Below are positions 1-10,471 of a DNA stretch of 64,000 nucleotides, piece by piece (position 1 is the stretch's first letter; every line of letters begins with the position of its first letter). This stretch comes from Akanthomyces muscarius (taxonomy: Eukaryota > Ascomycota > Sordariomycetes > Hypocreales > Cordycipitaceae). The notes under the pieces are model-generated. The model was not told the origin of the DNA and searched no databases. It saw only the letters and a program-made list of their open reading frames with translations. Position numbers and translations under genes: made by a program. Location of the stretch: NCBI RefSeq assembly GCF_028009165.1, contig NC_079243.1:4464001-4528000 (forward strand), written 5' to 3'.

Positions 1-315
1 GCACTGCAGCCCATTCTCTCTCCCTCTGCGTCGCCTTCGCCTTTCTCCTCTCACCTCTTCATCGTCTCTTTCTCTGACCGACCGATCCGTTCCTTGAATC
101 CCCTGTCAGACTGGGGCCCCTCGCTTGCATTTGGGCTTATTCACCACGCCACCCACCACACGCTACCGACACGGCCGGCTCGTGCGAACATGCGCCCAGA
201 GAGCTCTGTTTAATCACACTCGCGCATCGCACCAGCTACATAGGCCTCCCGCGACTCTTCTGCTTTTCTTGTTGTCTATATACCCGGCGCGGCCCGGCCA
301 TCACCCCCGCCCGCC
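1..315 (+). promoter_or_regulatory. Leader of the first C2H2 gene
   Basis: The first 100 bases are strongly C/T-rich, typical of fungal core promoters and 5' leaders. An ATG at 190 lies out of the main frame and could act as an upstream start. The window edge cuts the promoter. Confidence 0.5.
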
Positions 316-3300
316 ATGGCTTCCGCATTTACCTTGTCGCAAAGCGATCTCCACGACTCGCTTCAAGACACTGACCTCGAACCCCGCAACTCCTCGTCCT
401 ACCCGAACCAATCTCTCAACCACCAATTCTCTGCTGCCGACGACGTCACGCCAGGCTTGTCGCGCATCAACAGTGAATCACTCTCTCCCTCCATTGTCCA
501 CCTCGATACCCCCGACGCCTCTCACTCCACACCCGGCCACTACCAAGCCAGCGACTACAGTGACCTCGACGCTGACGAGGACCCTTTCTTCGGCGTCGAC
601 TTTACAAACCCGCACGCCGGTGGCCCTAGTTTCTTAACAGAGGCTGGCATATGGGAGCAGTCCGTCCTCCCGACTGAGTCTTCTGCCGAAATACAATCAG
701 ATGACAGTTACGCCGTCTCCTATCCATTAACTCCTGAGCACTCCTCCTCTCTTAATATAGCTTCACCTGCTGCCAACGTCGCTGCCAACCCGCCCGCCTC
801 TGTGTCGCCACGGGAGCTTCAACGAAACTTCAAGGGCGCCACGCTCTCCAGTGAATCTTCTCAACTGACACCAGCCCCGACAGGCAGCGGGCGTTCCAGT
901 GAGGACGGCCTTGTTCCTGTCCCGGTGCCCATGCCTGTACAGAGCCCCAGAGTCACAGTCTCAAACTGGGACAACGATAATGGCCTGGCTCCAGTGCCCT
1001 CTATAGAGCGCACCTTTGATGACAATAGCACAGTTCGGGGAGTCCATTCCGTGGGCGAGCTGATATCCATCAGTCGCCCGGGAACACCAAACACAGCTAG
1101 GCGAGATTCTCTGGGCCGATGGGAGCCAGATTCGAGAACTGGCCACTCGGGCATCGACCCCAGGAACAGATCTTCCGAGGAGGTTACCAGCATCAACGAC
1201 TTGGCTTCGCAAAGTGCTCGCAAGGAGCGCAACCAGGAGGTCGGACGCTGGCTGCAGGACGACCTGCATGACATCACAGCGCCAACGGAAAAGACTTCGG
1301 AAGAGATACAGGCTCTCAATCAGCCGCGCGATGATGACGATGGTATTCCTCTGGGAAATAACACCGAAAATAGGCATGTTGAGGGTCAAATTTACATTGA
1401 CCCTACTGGCGGTCCTTTGAACGACAACGACTTCAAAATAATCCATTCCGCGAATCACTGGGAGCCTGCGCCCGTATCACATCCAATCATCTCTGGGGAG
1501 CAGGGTCGCTTCCAACCGGAATCGTCACAAGCTGCTATCGAACGATTCGAACGGCTGTACCGTGACACTGACTCTGTGCTTTCCCGCTCTGCCACCTGGG
1601 GAACCCGTCGTCGCAGTTTTCCCAGTGTGATTGATGCGGAAGGCGTCATCAGTGGAAACTTTCTCAAGAAGCTCTCCATCAGCAAGGCAGAGCCTAAGAA
1701 GACTGGCAAGCCTACTGGCTTCCTGGCCGAGCTTCGCGGCCTTGTTCGACGAACAAGCAGCTCCTCCATGCGCAAGAGATCGAGAAGCCGCTCCAAGAGT
1801 GCTCAGGGCGATGACTTATACCGACAAGACAGCCAGCAGTCAGACGAGCGCAGAGACAGCTCCCCTCATCTATCCCCGACCTCGCGAACATCTAGCTGGG
1901 GAAAGCAGCCCACACCTAGCATCAACTCAGTCTTCGCCACAATGGCAACGCCCCTAGCTTCTGTCGGATCGACACATGCTCGAAGCGGTTCAATTAGCGG
2001 TGTCACCCCGGTGGCTTCTCCCAAGAGTGGTTTCTCTTTGGCTGTCGACAAGGTGCTGCGCCGACCTCGCAGCAAATCTGAACTTCCCAAAACGACGCAG
2101 TTGTCCGTGGCGACCGAGGATAGGCAGGCGTCGTTTACTGACTTGTGGAAAAGGTCTGGTGGCCCGCCAGTCGTTGCAGCACTCAGCAGGCCTGCATCCA
2201 CAGCAGCTCCGCCCGAGGCAGATGATGAGGATGATGACGACGACGATGATTTGCTCGAAGACTCGGAAATGAAGAAGAATCCAAACGAAATCGACATCAT
2301 CCCCCACACATACTCAGGATTCCAAGAGCATGCGCTGAAGTTAAACCCTGGTCTAGGAAACGGTGGCCTTTACCTTGTGGATCGCATTGCGCATCAGCAG
2401 GTCGTTCGATACAAGCACCTTCTTAACCTCAAGGTGAACCATATGCGCCAGGGAGCCAGCTGCTCCTGCGGGTCATTGTGCATGGCACTCGGCGGCTCAG
2501 CCAAAATTCTGGGCGATCAGAAAGACAAAGATCGTATTGGTCCTTTGGCTGCTCGCTTCGAGGACGACGACAGTCCCGCTGAAGGCATCATCAGCAACGA
2601 AAGCTTCCCCCCCGACATCCCGATGCCTCCTACGCAGTATCTTCCTGCTGAGTTTGAATGCCAGCTGTGCTACCAGAAGAAGAAATTTCAGAAACCGTCA
2701 GACTGGACCAAGCACGTGCATGAAGATGTCGGTCCGTTCACCTGCACATGGGATAAATGCAAGGATCCCAAGACGTTTAAACGCAAGGCCGATTGGGTGC
2801 GCCACGAGAACGAAGGCCATCGGCATCTAGAATGGTGGACCTGCGATGTCGAAGACTGCCGCCACACCTGCTACCGCAAAGATAACTTTTTGCAGCATCT
2901 GGTGCGTGAACACAAGTTTGTCGAACCCAAGGTCAAGACCAAGGCCGCCATGAAGCGGGCTGGAGGTGTTGAGCCGACATGGCAAAAGGTGGAAGAGTGC
3001 CACATGGAGACGCCCAAGAGACCGCAAGACGAGCCTTGCAAGTTCTGTGGACGCACCTTTCCTACCTGGAAGAAGTTGACAGTGCACCTGGCCAAGCACA
3101 TGGAACAGATTTCATTGCCTGTGCTGAGACTGGTGGACATGAAGGCCCAGGAACTGGGAGCAGATTCCATCATCAGTCCTGTGCAGGACCCGCCAGTGCG
3201 GCAAATGCTGCCCGTGCCCAGTGACCAGTCGGGTGTGGGAAGCATGGCGTTTGGCCACAACCAAGCACTGCATCCGGGCCATGCGCAGATGGGATACGCC

Positions 3301-3846
3301 CAGAACATGGGTGGATTTGGGTATGGAATGGGACAAAACAACTCCCAATTCTACCAGACCCAGTATGGAAGCATGGGCCATACCATGCAGACTTCCATGG
3401 CGGACATGAGCAGTGGTTTGAACGGCATGGCAAACACCATGAACATGAACGGTGCCAATGGGTTCAACCATATGAATGATATGACTGGAATGAGTAGCTA
3501 CAACGCTGATCGAAGTATGCACAGTCTGGGATCGAGCGCTGGCCAGTTTGGGCAGGCGGGCCAGTCTTATATGAACCTGGACAGCAACCTCGACGGCAAT
3601 CTCAACAGCAACGGGCTGGAGCCGTTTCCGTCTCTGGACGGGCTTGGTGTACAGAGTATGGCAGGAGACGGGATGGGAGGACAGGCAATATACGAGAACG
3701 GGATCATGGGCCAGCCTCGGACCAGCCTCAACGGGAGTCCTTTTAGCGGGCACGAGACGTTGTCGACTTATTCGCATTCGCCCCACATGCAGGCGACCAA
3801 CCCGGAGCATACGACGTGGGACAACCAGGGGATGTTTTCTTCATGA
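316..3846 (+). CDS. Large C2H2 zinc-finger regulator
   Basis: Single exon of 1176 codons, with its start in a good context (cccgccATGgc). The N-terminal 600 residues are Ser/Pro/Asp-rich and look disordered, with a basic Arg/Ser patch around 485-500. An acidic Asp/Glu run lies near 635-650. The segment from about 655 to 720 looks folded and conserved. C2H2-type fingers span about residues 780-930: FECQLC, FTCTWDKC, WTCDVEDC, then CKFCGRTF with HLAKH. The last 230 residues are rich in Met, Gly, Asn and Gln, a typical activation or aggregation-prone tail. Predicted to be a nuclear DNA- or RNA-binding regulator. I do not recognise a named orthologue. No intron is needed. Confidence 0.85.
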   Translation: MASAFTLSQSDLHDSLQDTDLEPRNSSSYPNQSLNHQFSAADDVTPGLSRINSESLSPSIVHLDTPDASHSTPGHYQASDYSDLDADEDPFFGVDFTNPHAGGPSFLTEAGIWEQSVLPTESSAEIQSDDSYAVSYPLTPEHSSSLNIASPAANVAANPPASVSPRELQRNFKGATLSSESSQLTPAPTGSGRSSEDGLVPVPVPMPVQSPRVTVSNWDNDNGLAPVPSIERTFDDNSTVRGVHSVGELISISRPGTPNTARRDSLGRWEPDSRTGHSGIDPRNRSSEEVTSINDLASQSARKERNQEVGRWLQDDLHDITAPTEKTSEEIQALNQPRDDDDGIPLGNNTENRHVEGQIYIDPTGGPLNDNDFKIIHSANHWEPAPVSHPIISGEQGRFQPESSQAAIERFERLYRDTDSVLSRSATWGTRRRSFPSVIDAEGVISGNFLKKLSISKAEPKKTGKPTGFLAELRGLVRRTSSSSMRKRSRSRSKSAQGDDLYRQDSQQSDERRDSSPHLSPTSRTSSWGKQPTPSINSVFATMATPLASVGSTHARSGSISGVTPVASPKSGFSLAVDKVLRRPRSKSELPKTTQLSVATEDRQASFTDLWKRSGGPPVVAALSRPASTAAPPEADDEDDDDDDDLLEDSEMKKNPNEIDIIPHTYSGFQEHALKLNPGLGNGGLYLVDRIAHQQVVRYKHLLNLKVNHMRQGASCSCGSLCMALGGSAKILGDQKDKDRIGPLAARFEDDDSPAEGIISNESFPPDIPMPPTQYLPAEFECQLCYQKKKFQKPSDWTKHVHEDVGPFTCTWDKCKDPKTFKRKADWVRHENEGHRHLEWWTCDVEDCRHTCYRKDNFLQHLVREHKFVEPKVKTKAAMKRAGGVEPTWQKVEECHMETPKRPQDEPCKFCGRTFPTWKKLTVHLAKHMEQISLPVLRLVDMKAQELGADSIISPVQDPPVRQMLPVPSDQSGVGSMAFGHNQALHPGHAQMGYAQNMGGFGYGMGQNNSQFYQTQYGSMGHTMQTSMADMSSGLNGMANTMNMNGANGFNHMNDMTGMSSYNADRSMHSLGSSAGQFGQAGQSYMNLDSNLDGNLNSNGLEPFPSLDGLGVQSMAGDGMGGQAIYENGIMGQPRTSLNGSPFSGHETLSTYSHSPHMQATNPEHTTWDNQGMFSS

Positions 3847-6800
3847 TTTCGACATTAGATTGCAGGCCTGTTTGTTATGATTTTTTCCATTTTCTTTTCG
3901 GCTTGAGCATGCACTTCAGATTTTTGATTGGAATACTATTTATGTTTTTGAATACAATTCGGGGATAATGAGGGACATGGCGTGGGAATTGTTCTACTGA
4001 GGATTTTACCCATTCTATATCAAATCATAGCACGACCAAAAATAACGTGAACCGGAAGACTCGAGACCGAATAAGCAGTGTGAAATTTGATGAGACTGGA
4101 AATCTATCCGTTTCTTTCCGTAGTGCCGTGCGATGTGATACGGGGCGCGTGGGCAATCTGCAGAGACGCATGGATTATAGATGAGACGAGGTAAGGATAC
4201 AAGGGACTCGGCCAGTAAGTTCCATGGTGAAGCAAGATGGGGGAAATTCGTTGTCAAGTTTCGCTTGGAAATTAAGAAATTTGGTTCTGCAGACCCGGGG
4301 GAGGAGAGAGAGATTGTGTTGTTAGTTATTTGGCGGGGGTGTTGTAGCGTCTCCATAGGTAATTTAGCAGAGGCAAGGGCTGGGATACGACGGTGCAATT
4401 ACTGGTATCTAGGTTGCCAGGGTCCCCGAAAGCGTTTAAAGTGTGTAATCTGTACAAGGGCTACTGATGGAATAGGGAGATTCTGCAGCGAATCAGGCGG
4501 TGTCGATGGATAACGGAACAGAAGCTGGGGCACGAGTCTGAACAGAGAGGCTGTGGTCCTCTGTGATGTTGCCGTGGGGTGTGAGCGATTCTGCGCGGTG
4601 GGCGAGGATGCTGAGGGAGCGGGACGAGAGCTGGTCTATGAACGAGGGAGCTCATTAGGCCTCTCGAATATAGGTGTCAAGAATAAAACAAGAACCGATA
4701 CAACGGCTATTGGTAAAAGGTTGTCGTAGTGGCCTATTCTTGGAGTCTATGCAGAGGCTATGCCAGCCTTGTGTAGCACTGCCGGCCTTGGTGGGATATG
4801 GGGGCGCGTGAGGTTGAATAAAAATAGAAATGGGTTCAAAAGTCGTGCCAGCGGGCGGCATATGATTTTCCTTGGTTTTCCTTGGTAATATTGTTATTAG
4901 AACAAAGGGATGATTGTTCGTGTGCCCATGGCCCTTTTTCTTGACCGCCCTGTGCAGACCCCAGGGCCGCTGGTGGTAGGTAGTGCAGACGAGTGCGCCT
5001 TTACGGTGCTGATACGTAGGAGAGTTGGTTCACCTGAATTGGAAGGGAAACACTTGACACCGGGAGTAGCAGATGGCGTTGTTTGGCCCTACTGATGGCG
5101 GTCACTCCCCTGCTCCGGGTAGCGATGATGGAAACGTTTTGCGCCAAAGGGGGGAGTCCCTTTGTAGCTTGTTTAGTAGCAGGCGAAGTAATTGATTCTT
5201 CTGCCACGCAGGTATCCGGCATTGTTTCTTTCCCCTCTACCCAGGACGATAATCATGGTGGTCTGCGTTTGCATAAAGTTTATGGTTCGTGAATGAAGTG
5301 TAGGGTTGGGAAGAGTCGCAGATAAAAAGGCTGGCTGTTGGCGGTTGGCACTAGCCTGGTGTTTTGGGTCGTGTTTCAGAGCCGGGGAGAGGAGGGGCGC
5401 TGACACCAATAAGACTGGTCGTAATGGCGTGTTTGAATGAGTGTGTGGCTGATATGAAGATGAATTCGTACACAGCGCGTGGAGTAATGGTGTTGGTGGT
5501 GCTTTCGGGTAGAGATCAAGTGAGGACAGAATTCAGCATGTACTGGTAGATTGGGATGACAGAAGGGATAATGTGTGCCTGGATTACGTTACACTTGGCG
5601 GCTCTGTTCGTGGCGGAGAGGAGAAGCCAAACAAATGGCCTGTTGGGTGTTGTGGCGTCGCCAGTGGGGCTGACATTGTGCTCCCTCTGCCCGCCAGCTG
5701 CGAGGGGGCCCAACAAGGGCTTCGTTTGCAGTCTGCCAGCTGTCAGTCTGCCAGTGCCAGCGCCAGTGCCAGTCAACTGCAAACCGCTTGGTGCGACGCT
5801 TCTCTGCCAGCTGCCAACTCATCACGGAGGTCCTCTTTGCGGCAATCGATGTGGACCCCGCTGTGCGGCCCGCCCGCCAGGGGCAGCCAGAGCTAAATAA
5901 AAAACAATGGGCAGACGGAGCTAAGCCGAAAAGAAACCATTGTGCATGGATTCGCCTCGTATATCGAGTTCTCGACTCTTTGTCGTCGCTGCGTACGTAT
6001 CCGTAGACCGACCCGTTGTGATAACGTACAGAGTACCTAGGTAACGGACAGGATAACAATGTTTACCATCACAAGCATTACCTCCGTGCGGCTACTGATC
6101 ACGCAAGCCATTCACTTGGACGGCGGCATCATTGACAATGCCAGCACCTCTCATCCACTCATTCTTCATCCCCCCAGCATCTCCTGCTTATTAGCGTCAG
6201 GCTAGTCAATGCTACCCTGACCAGGCCCTGCATCTCGAAACACAACCAGTCGCATGGGTGCTTCCTTGGTTCGAAAATCCACGACCCAAGCCAAGATCTG
6301 ATTCGCGTCCCCCTTGTTCCTTTTCTTGCCTGTTCTTCCAATGCCCGCAGAGCCTCCTGTGCCGACATTCCTCTGCCCCTGTAATCCTCTGTACCTACCC
6401 AGAGCCTAGCACTGGTACCTTGTCACCCTGTCGGCTTGGCGGCCAAGGTACCTGCGTTTGCAGCTCCGTTTGCCCAGCTACCCAAGTACCTCCTCCAACC
6501 CCCACGCCAGACCCTCCTCTCCTTTCCCATAGTCAACCTTCCTGTAATTCAACTCGCCTCTCCCCAAACCATCACCACATTCCTCTCCCCTTCTTCTCTT
6601 TCCAATCCTTCGTCTCTTCCCGTCATTCATTGACCAGTCACTCGTTTATACTTTTTTACTCGCCAATTGCTCAAAAGAAAAGAAACCCCCTCCGCTGCTG
6701 GGTGGTGGTTCGGCCGATCCCCAGTCTCTATCTAGGCCGTTTCATCTTCATTCCACCCAACACGAGGGCCCCGACCAGCCATTCGCTGTCCACGAATCCT

Positions 6801-7462
6801 GTCCAGACTCGAACTTTCTTCTTTTTTTGTGGTCCGCCGGCTCCCTCAACACCCACCCCCCGATTCGAGAATTGGGTTCAAGAAACAAGACCGCATAGCA
6901 CACCAAACTAGCCTCGTTTCCACTTCTCCGTTACTCCTGGCGCCTAACGACCACCTTTGTTCCTTTTCGCCTCTGCCACACAACTTCTTCCCCTCGTCGA
7001 CGGCAAGCGAGGCGGTTTCGACACACCGACCTGTACAATCGTTTCTTGTTCAACTCGCTAAATGTTTTCTCGACGAGCAAAGGACCTTGGTCGACTTGTG
7101 AGATAACAACACCTCTAACGGAGGAGATATCACCGCGGCTTCTTGGCTTGCTGGCTGCCCGTATTCTCCATTGTCCTTTTCCTCGCTTCCTTTCTCGTCC
7201 ACGAGCACTTTGCTCACGACTCTTTGTTTGAACACCCCGGAGGTTTTCATTCTTTTCTCTTTCTCGCTTTTGTGTGTTTGCCAGAGCATTATCTTGTTCG
7301 CCTCTTCGAAAGCCTGGACGCCTTCGATCTTCTCTCATTCCGCAATCCGCCTCACTCGGCTTCCTACTGATTCACAACCGACTTTTTTGTGATATCTAAA
7401 CAAATCTTTGCACATTTTCAGAAAATCAATCGCTCATTACAACCTCACCAAATTAATCTACC
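3847..7462. other. Intergenic region with long pyrimidine-rich leader
   Basis: This 3.6 kb holds no convincing gene. About 3847-6100 carries the 3' end of the C2H2 gene and ordinary intergenic DNA. From about 6260 to 7462 the + strand is markedly C/T-rich with many short ATG-led frames, which fits a long 5' leader and promoter for the FLC gene at 7463. TACCTAGGTA-like palindromes occur near 6034. The small open frames here have low-complexity composition and no family resemblance. Confidence 0.5.
5731..5779. repeat. Short imperfect GCCAGT repeat
   Basis: Imperfect tandem of GTCTGCCAGC, GTCAGTCTGCCA, GTGCCAGC and GCCAGTGCCAGT units. It is low-complexity and not coding. Confidence 0.6.
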
Positions 7463-9655
7463 ATGGCTCGACGATCGACACAATGGAGGTCGTGGTCCTC
7501 TCTCTTCGCCAGCGCCCTGCTTGCCACCAGCGCCATGGCCGCCGATATTCTCAAAACCTCTGGATTTAGCGACTGCGGCTCCGATGCCACCATCAAGGTG
7601 GACAAAATTAACATTACGTACGACAACGCCAACAAGACGGTCATATTTGATGTCGCCGGCAGAAGCACCAAGGAGCAGAACGTCACCGCCCATCTGAGTG
7701 TCACCGCTTATGGAAACCAGATCTATCAGCGCTCCTTCAATCCCTGCGACGAATCGACCTTTATCCAGCAGCTCTGCCCTCTCCCTGTCGGCGACTTTGC
7801 GGCCCGTGGTTCCCAGCAGATTCCCGAACAGTTTGCCAAGATGGTCCCCGCCATCGCCTTCCAGGTCCCCGATATTGCTGCCGATACCAAGCTCGAGCTC
7901 GAGTCTGCCGATACCAAGAAGAAGGTCGCCTGCATCGAGTCATCTGTCACCAATGGAAAGACTGTCAACGTCCCCGCAGTCTCGTACGTTGCGGCCGGTA
8001 TTGCTGGTGTTGCTTTCCTTGCCAGTGGTGTCTCCGCTGCTGGTGCGGCTCTCAGCAGTGGTGCTGGCGGCGCCGGTACCGTCAGCCCTAGCTTCTCCGA
8101 GACGGTTGGCTGGTTCCAGGGAATGGCCATGAACGGTATGCTTTCCGTCAGCTACCCTCCCGTCTATCAGAGCTTTACCAAGAACTTTGCCTTTTCCGTC
8201 GGCTTGGTTCCCTGGTCTGGCATGCTTTCTGCAATTGACAGCCTACGTGCAAGCACTGGAGGCAATTTGACCGACGACAATGTTGAGTATATTGCCAACG
8301 CTACGGCTGGCCAAACCGGTGTACTGCACTTCAAGCGTGCTGTTAGTGCTGTCGCTGCCATTGCCCTCCGCGACATCGAAACTTCAGTCAACGGTACCGA
8401 GAACGCTCCTGCCGGCACCACCGCTCAGCAAACTGTTCAAGGCATCGAGGCCTATGCCCGCAAGGTATCTGTCCCCAAGTCTGACGTCTTCATGACCGCT
8501 CTCCTAGTCGTCGCCATTGTCATTGCTAGCATTGTCCTTGGCATGGTGCTTCTAAAAGTTATTCTCGAGGCCTGGGCTATTTGGGGCACCTTCCCTGAGT
8601 CGCTCAAGGGCTTTCGCAAGCACTACTGGGGCTCCATTGCTCGTACAATCACCAATTTGATCCTGCTTCTCTACGGAATTTGGGTCCTGTACTGCATCTT
8701 TCAGTTTTCCCGTGCCGATTCTTCCTGGCTTGCCAAAACCCTCGCCGGTGTTACACTCGCTCTCTTTACCGGTATCCTGGCCTTCTTTACCTGGAAAATT
8801 TATTCGACCGTGCAGAAACTCAAGGCTGCCGAGGGTGACGCTGCCGGCCTCTACGAAAACAAGGAACTGTGGACCAAGTACTCGCTCTTCTACGATGCCT
8901 ACCGCAAGAACTACTGGTGGCTCTTTATTCCCGCCATCATCTACATGTTTGCCAAGGGTGCTTGCATTGCTGCCGGTGATGGCCATGGCATGCAGCAAAC
9001 CATTGCTCAACTCGTCATTGAGGGTTGCATGCTTGTCCTACTTATCTGGAGCCGTCCCTATGAGCGCCGCGCCGGCAACATTCTCAACATCGTCATCCAG
9101 ACGATTCGTGTCCTTTCCGTCGGCTGCATCCTCATCTTTGTTGAAGAGCTCGGTGTCGCACAGACCACCAAGACTGTCACTGGCGTCGTATTGATTGTTG
9201 TCCAGTCCGCTCTGACCGGTGTTCTCGCCATCCTCGTCGCCTGGAATGCCATCAATGCATGCATCACTGCCAACCCCCACCGTCTGCGCAGAAAGGAGAT
9301 GGAGAAGCGCAACCGCGAACTTGATACTCTGACGCCTCTTGATGCCCACAACTCTCTTCTCATCCGTCCGGGTAGCGAAAAGTCGTTTTACTCTGTCTCT
9401 ACCGTCGAGATGGACAAGAAGGATGCCCACGTCCCGCGCGAGATCCCCAATCCTTATTCATCCTACAACCGCCAAGCCGACGATGTCGAGCGCCAGCCCC
9501 TGGCTCCTGGACCCTACCGCGATGAGCCAACGAGAACCTTGACACACAACGAGCCACGCACCTATGGCCACGCGCGACAGCCCACGTTTCCTGACCTTGA
9601 TAACAATGCCAGCTACCGCGGCGTTCCACAAACAAACCAAGGCTACCACTGGTGA
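7463..9655 (+). CDS. FLC/TRP-like membrane protein (ML domain plus TRP)
   Basis: Single exon, 730 aa. A signal peptide covers residues 1-26 with cleavage after ATSAMA. An extracytoplasmic ML-like domain follows to about 165, with Cys residues at CGSD, NPCDES, QLCPLP and ACIES. Multiple TM helices then run from about 167 to 620: a first near 168-190, then a cluster from about 345 on (LVVAIVIASIVLGMVLL and others). The C-terminal tail is hydrophilic, about 105 residues. This order matches the fungal FLC family (DUF907), in which yeast Flc1-3 act in FAD import to the ER, wall integrity and calcium homeostasis. The start sits in a good context (ctaccATGgct). Which FLC paralogue this is cannot be told by eye. 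Confidence 0.9.
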   Translation: MARRSTQWRSWSSLFASALLATSAMAADILKTSGFSDCGSDATIKVDKINITYDNANKTVIFDVAGRSTKEQNVTAHLSVTAYGNQIYQRSFNPCDESTFIQQLCPLPVGDFAARGSQQIPEQFAKMVPAIAFQVPDIAADTKLELESADTKKKVACIESSVTNGKTVNVPAVSYVAAGIAGVAFLASGVSAAGAALSSGAGGAGTVSPSFSETVGWFQGMAMNGMLSVSYPPVYQSFTKNFAFSVGLVPWSGMLSAIDSLRASTGGNLTDDNVEYIANATAGQTGVLHFKRAVSAVAAIALRDIETSVNGTENAPAGTTAQQTVQGIEAYARKVSVPKSDVFMTALLVVAIVIASIVLGMVLLKVILEAWAIWGTFPESLKGFRKHYWGSIARTITNLILLLYGIWVLYCIFQFSRADSSWLAKTLAGVTLALFTGILAFFTWKIYSTVQKLKAAEGDAAGLYENKELWTKYSLFYDAYRKNYWWLFIPAIIYMFAKGACIAAGDGHGMQQTIAQLVIEGCMLVLLIWSRPYERRAGNILNIVIQTIRVLSVGCILIFVEELGVAQTTKTVTGVVLIVVQSALTGVLAILVAWNAINACITANPHRLRRKEMEKRNRELDTLTPLDAHNSLLIRPGSEKSFYSVSTVEMDKKDAHVPREIPNPYSSYNRQADDVERQPLAPGPYRDEPTRTLTHNEPRTYGHARQPTFPDLDNNASYRGVPQTNQGYHW

Positions 9656-10471
9656 GGCTTGAATACACCTAGTATCAAGTTTCATTCCCGCCATTCACTC
9701 CTTAACCACGCCGTCCATATCACTACTACCCGCCATTTTCGCATCTGTATATAATCTACCATGACGCCGATCCGAGCCAAGGCAGCTGCCGCCACGGCAA
9801 ACATGATGCCGGATTCATGCTTCCACGAGCACCTTGTGTTTGGAGGACAATTCTTTGATCGGTCTGATGTTTTTGTATAGTGTGGGGATCTGGCGGGGCT
9901 CGGTACAATTGGTGTTTTTTATTTTTATTTTTTTGGGCTCGCATCTTGTGTTTTGCATTTTCCTAGAACAACAATTTGGGTGTTAGAAACTGCAGGAGAA
10001 ATAAGAACAACAGAGAGCGACGCAAGTCGTTCCTTAAATTTGCACATGTAAAAACCTTTACAACTCTCCGTACATTGCCTTTATTTATAAACATGTCAAC
10101 ATGTTTTTTCGCTTCCTGGAAAATGCCTGGAGTATTATTGAAATAGTTTCAAATGTCCATACATGCAGTTCCAACTGTCGAGTATCGCGCCTCATTAGCC
10201 CCAACTGGCTCCCTCGTGTGCATCGTGGCGAGACACAAGTCAGACACAAGAAAGGCCATGCACACGAGCAGATGATGATGGTAATCAAGAGAATCAAACA
10301 CCATATTTTCATAAATGTCTTTTGTATTTCTGTACTTGTATGTACAATCACTATACTTGTGCTGAATAACTGGACAAGAAAACGATAATGATGAATATGG
10401 TTTATAGACGACCGTCGAGTCTCTATGCAACGCGGGAAAAACAGAAAAAAACCCAAAAACACAGGAAAGAA
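9656..10471. other. Convergent 3' regions, no gene
   Basis: Tail-to-tail gap between the FLC gene and VPS9. It is T/A-rich with polyadenylation-like stretches. Small frames at 10.1-10.5 kb are AT-rich and show no coding character. Confidence 0.6.

Noticed and set aside
3112..3810. 232-codon minus-strand frame inside the first C2H2 gene
   Set aside because: His/Val-rich mirror of the Met/Gly-rich tail of the real gene.
5556..5900. Overlapping small frames on both strands
   Set aside because: Driven by the GCCAGT repeat; composition biased and no start context or family.
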